Of a stretch of 64,000 nucleotides of DNA, positions 13,701 through 25,700 are shown one piece after another. The translations under genes and the position numbers were made by a program. The DNA is taken from NCBI GenBank assembly GCA_027886175.1, contig JAJNNQ010000009.1, positions 27,951,501 to 28,015,500 on the forward strand. The letters are read 5' to 3'. The DNA comes from Phylloscopus collybita. Lineage: Eukaryota > Chordata > Aves > Passeriformes > Phylloscopidae. Each line of letters starts with the position of its first letter. Position 1 is the stretch's first letter. Below the pieces are notes generated by a model, which saw only the letters and a list, made by a program, of their open reading frames with translations, made no database searches and had not been told where the DNA came from.

Positions 13701-16700
13701 GAAGTCTTAAGACGAGCAGCCAAGGATCTTCCTATCTATACACGGACAATGTCTGGAGGTAAATAGATGTTCAGGAGACTAAGAAAGGCAGGTGTCTTGA
13801 TGTATTACTTAAAGTAATTGCAAAAGCGTTTTCAAGGGTTTGGATTGAAGGGAAGAAGTGCTTTTTCATATTTCATAAAATAAAGTGGTCCAAGAACTTT
13901 AATTTGGCTTTGTGCAGCTACATTTATTCAGTATCTAAAGATTGTTGGGAAGTAAATCGCAGCGTACAATTCAAGATTTTAAAGTGGATTGACAGTGCCT
14001 TGCTTTTGTTTTCAAATTGGTATTAACAAGTGGCTTGTGATACTAATAAGCTGCAGAAGAGGCTTTAGTAGTCATTAACTGCATAAACTTCTTCTATCAT
14101 AGGTTAAAAAATAATAAAAACAGAATCACTGTCTGTATGTCATGTATAGCTAGACAGATCACAGTAAGAGCTGTTACTGTTGTACTTGTTGGTCGTTCTT
14201 CCAAGATCTTCCAAACTAAGAGTTAATCCAACACTACTCATACTGTCAGGTTTTGAATGCTGGCTAGCTGAGCAAATCCAAGAGATAATCTCACATAATA
14301 AATTAAAGCTGATAGAATAATAGCTTAAAATAGTTATATTGTTGAACAGTGTTTAACATTTTTCCAGTCTAGTGAGGGTTTTGTGGGTTTTGTTTGTTGG
14401 TTGTTTTGCGGAGCTAAAAGGCTTGGAAAACAAAAAAAAAAGATTAGTATGATTAGCAGAGATTGCAAAACCTGAGCTTTTTGGGTTCTGTCTGATAGAT
14501 TCAGCATTGCAAGTAGTTGAAGAATGCTGTGGTATTTGCAACTGCTTCTGATCATGCTGAAATGCATTCCTGGGGGTTCTGCTGGGCTGAGCTGATAGTA
14601 TCTACTTTTTCACAGACTTCAGAAATCAAAATGTGTAACTGTACATTGAAATGTAATCTTGGAACTTTTTTCTTTAGCAATCAGATACTGTGACAGATGC
14701 CATCTTGTAAAACCAGATCGTTGCCATCACTGTTCAGTGTGCGACAAGTAAGAATATTTCTTAAATAAGTGATTATCTGAATTAATCAATTTTTCTTTTT
14801 TAACACAGAAGCTTTTATTTTTTATGAGTAGATTTTTCAGGCTTAATATTTTGGCAGATACACTTTTTTCCCCTTAAGTTTTCTTTTTTAGATTTAGTTT
14901 TCATTTATTTATTTCTATGGAAGTCTGTAGCTTAGTTTAATTCATTTCATGACTCCCATGATGCCAGCATGGATTATATGGTCCTTATACATTCTTTACA
15001 TAATGGTTAAAAACGATAAACATTAATAAACAATTTTCCTTAAGAATGTAACCCAAAATAGCTGATAAAAAAAATGTGTTTCCTTTGTTAGAATCTGAAT
15101 AAACATCACTACCCATCTCAGTGTAATCATGATGTCACTTAAATGTCACCTGAGGTAATAAACTTATCTTTTACTGGGTGACTTGCAGGTTCATTTGTTT
15201 AAAGAAAGAAACAGCCAAGCATTTTCCCATTTCTAACTGAAGCCATAAAATTAAGTTCTTGTTTGTCTTGCACAAAAGGAAGTTCATATCCATACCCTCC
15301 AGAAGTCTGATTGGTTTCTAATTTAGTCTTTCTTTGGCTGTTTTCTCTACCCTTCTCCAGTTAGCTTGGATGTTTCTTCACTCTGGCCCCCCCTGGTCTT
15401 TATATTTTGAACTCTTGAGAGAAGATACTTCTTGAAAGGGTGATTTATTCTTGGCTTTAAGGCTGTTCCAAATACTCTTCAGCTGATCAAACGTTCCAAC
15501 ACGATTGTAGGTGGAGAAGACATTGTTTTGTCCAGGAAAGCAGCAGAGGCACTGAAAGAGAGACAGAGTTGGGGCAGGAAGAGCATCTGGGTTGTGTTGT
15601 ATGGAATGGTGGCTGCAGTGTGAGATAGGAGCATAGTCATGTGTTTCTAGTGAAGAAAAAAGGTGACTTGTTATCTTACAAAATGTGTGTGAAATTTGCA
15701 GAATGCAACTAGTTAATGCATTTTGTAGAATACCTTTATTTTGTCCTTGCCTTACCAAAATTTGCTCATTTCAATCACATCTGATTTTCTTGTGAACATT
15801 ATATTATCAGAGAATGATTAATTGCAAAAGTGTTTGGGATCTTTCATACAAGGTAAACTCTTAAAAGCCTTGTCTGTTTGCATAGAAAGATGTATATATT
15901 TCTATAAAAACAGACCATGTTCTTGGAAGTGTATGTTGTTGTATGACTACATAATAATTGAATTAGCAGCCAGTGTCTAAGGCTCTGCCAGAAAATAAAC
16001 AGTAGTTGAAAATCCTATTTAGATTGAGGATCAAATGTTAAAGTTGACCAAATCCTATAGATTGCATTTTCTTAAATCATAAGTTTTTGACATATCAAAT
16101 GTTTTCAGTTTGGCTTATTTGCCATTTCTGCAGATAAATTCTATATAAATTCACATAATACAGTTGACCTACAAGGCAAACTGTATTATGTGAATTTAAA
16201 TAGATGTTTTTATTAAGTAGATTACATAACATGTAATAAATATGGGTAGTTCTTAATCTGTATATAAATAATTTAAATCTGGCATGTAACTTTGCTTCTG
16301 ACTTTTTTTCCTTTTGGCGATGCTTGGAACTCTGCTGGGGTTTTTTTAAAGATGCATTTTGAAAATGGATCATCACTGCCCTTGGTGAGTGTACTGTTGC
16401 TTTTCCTTTGCTATGTTCTGATTTGGTAAAATACACTTTTGTGGGGGCTGCTGTGACAATGATGCTTCAGCATTCCTAGAGTTAGATGTTTATGTGAGCT
16501 TACGGGTCTTGCAGAATGGAGTTATTTACTGTAAGTCCTCTTTTCCTGGTTGTGACATACAGAAATGTGAGGGTTTTATCTTATTTTCTTCCATTAGAGC
16601 TGGGATTTCCAAAATCTGAAATTCAAATATCATTTTTCTTGGACTTTTGAGTTAGGTACCTCTATGTTTTTACAAGTATGGATGAAGTAGGCTTCTGATC

Positions 16701-19700
16701 AGTGAGAACTTCTTTTAAGAATTGCATCTTTTATTCATAGAGTTTGAATATTACTGTGCCTTAGTTGCATTGAAGGGTGAAATGCTACCTTAGGTTTAAA
16801 AGGCAAGGCTGTGTCCCAGTTCCTTTTACCAAAGCTCCCAGGACAGCTGGAGTGGAGTTGCTGGAAATACCAAGTTGGCACTTTGAGTTTTATGGGTTCT
16901 TTGTTTTCTTTCATTCTTTCTCCCCTTTGCTTCCCACCCTCCCTGGTTTTGCTGCCCACACAGTGGTTTTGTTCTCCCGTCTTTTCTTAGCAGCCCTTGG
17001 AACCAGTGGATAGACAGGACTTAAAATTACTTTTAAGTCAGTTTGGCAGGTGTATCTCACATAAATAATTAAAGATAATTGTATAGTAAGGTCCAATTTT
17101 AGAGGACTGTGTGGTACATGGCAGTTCTTCACCATATCAAATGATCAGAAAAGAAGAATCCCCTGTGTTGGACAAACTGAATGGTAGATAGTTCTAAGCA
17201 GTTGTTTTGACACTTTCTTGTATCAAATTCTAGGACAGAGGAGGCTCTGTCCTGGGGCAGGGAGGGCTGCTGGGGTGCCCCTGTTTCTCTTGGTCCTGAC
17301 TATAGCATCTGCCATAATGTAACTTGATTTTAAGCATCTTGTCTTATTTTGCATCTATGTGGTAGATACATATGAAAGAAATAGTTACCAGTGTAGGGTA
17401 GACTGTTTTTTCTGTAGGGATAATCAGCATGTGAAAAAATATGATGTTCAGTGTTAGTAGTGTGCTTCTTAAAAAAACCACAAAGAGCAACAACAGAGAA
17501 GGCCACAACAAAGCAAACAGGTAAAACCATTGAATGTAGAACAAATTTCTTAGAACAAAAGAGACAGTTTCCTTTTTTCAGCTTTTTAATAGCTGCCTTG
17601 TGGAAAGCTCTAAGAAAAACAGTAAATAGTTGCCAGGCTCTTCCTGACAAAATATCAGTGAAAAGTCTAATATTGCTAATAACATTCAGTATTAGGAACA
17701 CTTCTTAAAAGCTTTGTGGTTTCTTTGGGATTTTTTGTGTTTTTCTATCTTAAGACATTTACATGAAAATGTCCTTCATGTAAGCTTCAATTTCAGAATA
17801 AAAATCCATTGTATCAAATAACAAATCATAAACAGTACTTAGGTTTTGTGTAAAGGAACAGTGAAGTGTTTTTTCACTGGGTCAGAAACTTCTAGAAAAA
17901 CTCCTGTTTTCCTCTCAGTAGCACTTGCTTACTGTACATGTTTGGTCTTCTTAATTAAACAACATAAACATATACCCAGCTTGAGAGAGTGTTTACACTG
18001 CTCATTGGTTTTAGACTTATAAGCAATGGGTGCAAAAATAAAAATACAAAGAGAGGAGGTAATTGAAAGGTGTGTAATGCTTCTTGGTGGAGAGATGTTC
18101 CTTTTGTACTCAGAAGTAACAGAAGTAACAGAAATGCATTAGAAAAGGAAGTAATGTGCATTTTTTTCCTAATTTGAGCAGTTCCTTGCTCACCCTGGAA
18201 AAAAGAACTATGTGGAAGAGGTGAAAGAGTTTTGAAATACTGCAGAGGTGCTGATCAGGCTTTATAGTTTCCTGTAAAGGCCCAGGTTCAGAAGTTTCTA
18301 TGGAAGTGCATGGTTATCTTGCTAACAAAAGTGAGGGTGCAGTTCAGTATAATGGGTGGGTTTTAGCCTCTCTGAACGTCATTAGGTTCTGGTTTGCTTT
18401 TTGTGTTGTGGTTTTTTGTTGGGAGCAAGTTGGGTGGGAAGGAAGGGGGAAGGAACTCACTTGATGCTTAGGGAGAACAGGGAAATGGCAATGAGAGCTA
18501 TCTCTAATTTAACACTCTGCCAGGAGAAGGATTTCTGGAGAGAGGATGGGTAAAAATAACCTATGGAAAGTAAGATGGAGCTTGGAAGGTAGAGGTAATG
18601 AGAGGTTGTCATGTCCTAGCCCCAAGTCAGCTGTCTTCTGCTCTCTGGGGGGCTTTATTTTGGCTGTCACTCCTGCAGTAATGGAAGCACTGTGATAAAT
18701 GGAAAGATTTCATGCTAACTGCCCACTAACTACTCTGAAAGGTTTAAGTGCTGCATTGGTGGTTTCTAGTGCTGCTCCTACTCACTGTATACAGATGGAG
18801 CTGCAGGTGGGAATCCAGTGGCTTGAGGCATCACCAGAAATACTGTTTGTATATAACATTCTTAGTACTAACAAGGAGCACCTTAGGAATAATTCAAAAC
18901 ATCCCTCCTTTATCTTTCGAGTAATCCAAATAGTTAGCATGTCCTGGATTCTGTGATACTTTTTGTTAACTGAGTTGCATCACCTTCATTGCCTTGTAAA
19001 TTATTTTTTTTTTGCCTGCCATTTTCAGTAAACTGACCCTTCAGACAGGAATGATATGTATTCTTTTTGTACTTGAAAATGGAGCATTTAAAATGTTACC
19101 TGTAATCCAGTTTGTTATTCTGGACTGTCCTGACTGTATAAATGTTTTGCTGCAATAAGATACAATTATAGAGCCAGTTGTTGGTATATTTATCAGTTTT
19201 ACTCCTTCTCAGAAATGTTAGACTTCAAATCTAATCACTGTTCTTGAGGATTAAGATTTGATGCTACATGCTCAAACAGTACAATTACAAAACTGTGGTC
19301 TTTACTTTCTCTTCAGTCTTCTGCTGAACTATTCTTTTCCAGTAAGACCTCTGCAGTCTGGGGCCTTCTCAGAATTGATGGGAGCATAATAATTTATGCA
19401 GGTTTATTTTGACATGTGTACCACATGCCATTGTGCAAAACAACAGTTAGAAATAAAACTTTGATTCAAGAAACCTCATCTTTGGGGAACAGTATTTTAG
19501 CTGATATTTCTTTCCTCATATCAAACAGTGTCTTAAGTAAGGAAGTTCAAAAATAAGTACATGAAAGGAAAGTAGGCTTATTGTAGAAAACTTGAACCTG
19601 AATTGCTTGCAGTTTATCATGGAATTGCTTACTTTGACATATTTAATAAAAAAACCCCACTTTACTGTGGAGAATTTTATATTTACTTTTTGATATGAAT

Positions 19701-22700
19701 AATGATGAGCTTACAAATATATCTTCTTTTTCTTTAATTAGAACAATCTCTTGTGAGTGTTTAACTGTAGTTAATATGAATGCTTAGCTGTTGCTGCATG
19801 TTTAAATGGCAATGCAAAATTAAATGTTTAGGCAAGGTGTGACGCTTTGTCTAAACAAAACTTAGAGCAAACTGACCCAACTCACTACCCACCCTGAGAA
19901 TGGGTAACAGTAATGTACAGTGAAAATTTCTTTGCTATTTTAGATTTTACCCTTACCTTTTTAGGATGTCTTCTGCAATTAGCATCACAATCTCCCTAAA
20001 CAAGAGAATAGTTGTGGCAACTTGTACAGCACTTCTGGAAGTTAGAGTTGAGCATCACCATACATTCCTTTACTTTTTTTGTTGTTGAGAGTTTTTTATC
20101 AATACACAAGTATCTTTATGGATGTAGTCTTCTCCTAATTGGCTGATGTTTCTGTCAGCAGTATCAGTTAGGTTTTTTTAAACTCATATGAAGAGTTCTG
20201 TTAAGCTTAGTGCAAAGATAACTTTGATTAGCTTCTCAATGCAACCAAATAAAAGAGGAAGCAGTTTACCAATAAACTGCCCATGGGAAGTGCTCCAATA
20301 TTTTTTCATCTGGTGGGTACAATATCATTATATGTTTAATAGAGCTCTGAAATTCGTAATACTTAATATGTTGTCTCAAATGGGAAGTTGCTTTGGTGCT
20401 AAAGGCACCCTCATCATCATAGGGTATACTAGTTGCTCATTATCCTGTATAAAAATCTTTACAAATGGGAGACAGGTGATCTTGAAGCCAATAAGTGAAA
20501 ATGATAAAATGAGATTAATTGTAACATTTAGATGTGTTTCTAATGTCTTACTGCCTGTCATGTTGTTACTGATACAGAATGCTTTCTATTCCAGAGTAGC
20601 ATTTCTCTCAGTATTTTATATAACTATAAGTATTTTTAGGAATCTCCTATGAATGCTCTTACGTTTGAGAATCTTACTAAGAAGTTTTATAGTATGAGAA
20701 GTTTTAAGTATATAGTATGATTAATGAATGAGGATCTGGATTAAATGAGACTGCTTTTGTTCTCACAAAATTCAGTTAGGTTTCAGTTCCTGGCTTGTTA
20801 CTGTCCCAGGTGACATGCAGTAGGCCTAATGGTATAACATCAATACTTACCTGCAAACAAACATACAAAAAAAATAGCTAACTGCAGTCACATTTACATC
20901 AGATGTGCTGAGAACAAATTTCATACCATAAGTGAAAATTTAATTGCAGTAAGCTGTTGAAAGTGGTCTTACCTGTTGAAGTTCTTTGAGCTCTTTTGTG
21001 GTGGTGGTGGTGTTTTGATTTGGGTTACTACCCTAATTTGAGACTTAAAACTAAATCCATTCCAATAGCTTGAGGCAGCAGAGATAGGAAGCAGAACTTG
21101 GTTTACATGCTGGTATAAATGTTTTTAGAGTAAATAAGTTTAATTTAAATTGGATGAAAGCGAAGAATACTTTCATGAGATTTCATTTTTACATGTTTTT
21201 TTTTGTTGGTTTTTATCAGGGTGAACAACTGTGTAGGATTCTCCAATTACAAATTTTTTCTTCTCTTCTTGGCTTACTCGCTACTGTATTGCCTTTTCAT
21301 TGCTGCAACAGATTTGCAGTACTTTATCAAGTTTTGGACAGTAAGTACTCTGATCTGCATACTGTCTTTAAGTGTGTGAAGCTACTGCTGTGCAAGAAAT
21401 CTAGGATTCTAAGGGGACCTACAAAAAAGCTAAAGATAGACATTTTTACAAGGGCATGTGGTGACAGGACAAGGAGAAATGACTTTAAGCTGAAAGAGGG
21501 CAGATATTGATGAGGTATTAGGAAGAAATTCTTTACTGTGAGGGTGGTGAGGCATTGGAGCAGGTTGCCCAGAGAAGTTATCAATTCCCCATTCCTGGAA
21601 GTGTTCCAGGCCAGTTTGGAAAGGGTGTTGAGCAACCTGGTCTAGTTGAAGGGTGCCCCTGTCCATGGCAGGGTGTTGGGAACTAGATAATCATTAAGGT
21701 CCCTTCCAAGCCAAGGCATTCTGTGATTCCAAGGCATTATGTTGTAAACTAGTATCTCCTAATGTCATGTACAAAAGTATAGCCCACATATACAACTTTA
21801 CTTTTTCAAGTTACTTTTCTCTAAAAGACACTTCAAAGTTCAGATCTAGATTTCAGATTCTTGCTCTCAGTAGTTATAGTTTCCCAAGAAAGGGCCTGTT
21901 TCTTTAACTTAGATGCTGTCACCAACCTAATTGCATGGCTGTCTGTAAATAGGAGGTGTATAATCCCTTCATTGATACTCTTTTTGTGTGGTGTATTTGT
22001 CTGTGTGCTGAATAGAGGATTATTAATAATTAAATGAAACTACTATTTCCCCAATTCTAATGGCTTTTTTAAAATTTTTTTTTAGAATGGCCTTCCTGAT
22101 ACTCAAGCCAAGTTCCACATCATGTTTTTATTCTTCGCTGCAGCTATGTTTTCTGTCAGTTTGTCTTCTCTCTTTGGGTATCACTGTTGGCTTGTCAGCA
22201 AGAATAAATCTACATTAGGTAAGTAGATTTAATACTTCTGTGTTTGATAGCAAAAAATAAATAATAAATTTATCTTATGTGCACGGGGTAATGGAGAAAG
22301 TGGCAATTCTACACAGGTTCCTCAGATCTTGGTTAGAGGACTTCCGAGTTCTTCTGCTCCCTGGAAATTTTGACTCTTTCTCTCTTGCCCCAAAGGGCCA
22401 GGATAATAAACTTAATGTTCTTCCTCTGACTGCTTTCCATCCACAGTTTGTTAACAGAAACCAAAGAAGCTAAAAATAATAAAATGAAATCAAGATAATT
22501 TTTTTGATAAATGTTAGATGGACTACTACGTGCTCGCACACGTAATTCTTGAATGCACGTGTGTCTTATCACAAAATTTAATAAATAAAGTGCAGAAGAT
22601 TTAAGTGCCTGTTCTCTACTGCCTGCTAGACTGTAATAGTGCCAATTTGCAATATAGTCATTAAAATTTCTAAATCTCTAAATGCTTTCCTGTTGACATA

Positions 22701-25700
22701 AGCTGATTTAAAGTAGGCTAATGAATTGACCTGTTTTTTCCAGTTCTCTTTGGATTTATTTATGATGATTGATGATAATTTTAGTGATTAATAGAAACTT
22801 TGAAAATAGGTATCTGTATCAATGGAAGAGAGCTTGTTTACTTCAAGATTTCCTCTAGGACTTTTGAGTTTCTTCAGTATTCTAACAAATTTGTTGACTT
22901 AGAAAAAAATTTTACTGGTATTAATTTCTATCTAGGTGTAAGTAGAGAAAAGTTTTATTAAAGATGCTTATTTGAACAGAAATCAAGTAGTGTTTTGTTT
23001 ATAAACTGATCTTATAATTTTAGTGCAAAAATTTTCTTCAGAGATAACCATAATGCATTACACTTCTAATTCAACATTTTGTGTTTTCAAAACAAATGGA
23101 ATTCCATACTGGTAATATAACATATCTAAGTTACTCCAAAAGATCTTGGGTGTCTCTTCCCATTTTCCTTTGGGAAATTGCTCAATATGTGAAGCCTTAA
23201 AAACATGGTAATTTGGTAATGAACCATGATAGCTTTAAGTGTGACTGTACTTAAATCATCTTGGGAGTTCTTTTCCTAGCCTAATATGGACATCTGAAAG
23301 GGTGCCCCCATTTCCCTGCCCCCTTCTTTAAAACCCATTGTAATTAATGCACACTGTGTGTGGAAGGTCATTTCCAGCAGTTCACAGCTAAGGTTTGACT
23401 GCAGAAGGACAGTCTGAGCATGGTTCAGACATGGTTTGTGGGAGCTGTGCTGTCAGGACATCAGACCTTGCCTGCTGTGTATAGCCAATTAAGGGAATTA
23501 AATGGCTATCAGTCACTTGGTGGAAAGTGAATGAATTTTCTGCTTCAGGCACTTTGCAACACTTGAAGCTATATTTAGCTCTCTTCTCCAGAAATTTAGG
23601 TTGGATGGCCAGGGGGAATAATCTGGGTCTATGAGCAAAGACGCTTCTTTATGCAGTGGTAAAAACACACAGTATTTTCATACCCCAGTGTGTGAAAAGC
23701 TAGTCTTACTATTAAAGTAGGTTAACTTTTTCTTCTTTTCCATTACTTTTTCTGTAATAAACCCTTTGTTTAGGTTTTTCTTTCTTGAACACTGTTTGTG
23801 GTATAGTCGCATGCTGAAACCTTCATATAAACATATCATGCCTTCTTAAAAACTGAGTTCCTCACTCTTCCTTGCCTTGATGAGGGAGGAGGGGTAAGGG
23901 AGGCTTCCACCCTTCCTCAGCCATTGGACTTGCTCCACACATACAGTGCCTGTGTAGCACTGACTTTGCCTTCCAGGAGTGCACTCAGTCTCTTCCTCAG
24001 TCATTTGGGCAGTACAGCCTTTCCTGTTGGTACCTGCAGTGCAATTGCCTAAGTACTACTGGGAGACTTAAACATGCTGACCTACAAAGAGGTCTAATTC
24101 ATCCTTTTCTTTTTAGAGGTATTCAGAGCTCCCATATTTCGTCACAGAACAGATAAGAATGGCTTTAGCCTGGGCTTCAGCAAAAACCTAAGGCAGGTGT
24201 TTGGTGATGAGAAGAAATACTGGTTGCTGCCCGTGTTTTCAAGGTATGCTGTTCCTAGTGCTTCATATGTTTAAACTGTTGAATAATCACGGAGAGTTTG
24301 GGCGATGGTTAGTTTTTTGAAATAACATATAGTAATACTTTAATAAAAGAAGTTCTTCAAAGTTGAGAGTTTTTTGTATGTATGACACTAATTCTAAATT
24401 TTTCAGTCTAGGGGATGGTTGCTCCTTTCCAACTTGCCTTGTTAATCAGGATCCTGAGCAAGCTTCCACACCTGGTGGACTTAATTCAACATCCAAAAAG
24501 TAATCTGCTTTTTGTTACCTATTTCAAATAGTTGATTTTTTTTCCTGTGTACACATAAACAGAATGATGTATAATATACTTAAAAGTGGTAAGCAAATAA
24601 AGAGTATCCTTTTAATAAATCCAGGTCATATTTTAACAGTTAAGCTGTAAATCAGGTAATGCTCGGATTAATATTTACGTTTAAGGAAGTGGGGTGGGTT
24701 TTTCCCCTGATGTGCTTGAACCCCTGTCTTGGTTCAGTGGCATCCCAGGACTTGAATTTTTCACACCTGCCTAACAACATGATCAGCAGTATTCTTTCTG
24801 CATAGGTATGAGATGGTTAGTCAGTCTGCCTGTGATATAAATCCATTGCCTTGCATGGCTTTTGGGGGATGCCTGCTTTTTCTTGTCTGGTGAAAGCTGC
24901 TTCATGTAAGGGAATCATCCCTAATGGCACATGGGCCAAAGCACAGCAAGCTGAATATTAACTGTTGTTTCTGCTGGTAATAAAACATGTTTTATTAATT
25001 CTTATCCTTGATGGACATGGCATCTTTAGAACATGAAAAGTATGCATATTCTCCTTTAAATAAATTCATATTGCATCTTTTTTGAAACATTTATGTAATG
25101 AAAAGCATGATAAGTATAGTGAATATTTGGCTAAGAAATGATAATGGAATCATACTGACAATCTTTTATTCATAAAATAAATATATGACAATTCAGCTAG
25201 CTGTTTACTGATGTTTTATCTTACCCTAGCATTCTGTAGCTTACAAAATCTCTTAGGAAAGAGATTTTGGAGATGTTCTCTCCACTATTTATTGTATCAA
25301 GTTTGTTGTAGTGAAGAAGAATATATAGGTATATAGAGTGTATTTGGGGCTGAAGTACATGTATTAAAATAAAATAGCTGTCAAATTAAAAATCCCTGTG
25401 CTTTTTAGATTGTGTTTGTGCTTGTGACAACTACAGTGTAATGTATGTAATGATAAAAAAGTAGTGATCCATCAGACAAGAAGCAAGATGGGGTAAGGAA
25501 AGTACATATATGTATTTTCCTTATATGACATATATATATATGACATATAATATATGACATATATATATGACAAACTGTTTATAATCTGTGGTAAGATGAT
25601 GAAAAATTACGGCAGTTCACTAATGTTCTTTTTATTTGCACTACAGTGAGAACCATCTGTTTCCTGCAAAGCCGCTGCGTGATTCCCAGAGCCACCTCCT

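Noticed and set aside
15378..15758. 126-codon minus-strand frame in ZDHHC2 intron 5
   Set aside because: No recognisable domain, and no exon-like borders that fit either neighbouring gene.
20188..20652. 154-codon open frame in ZDHHC2 intron 6
   Set aside because: It has no known domain, no splice or promoter context and skewed AT-driven composition. Its length is possible by chance in a 64-kb window.
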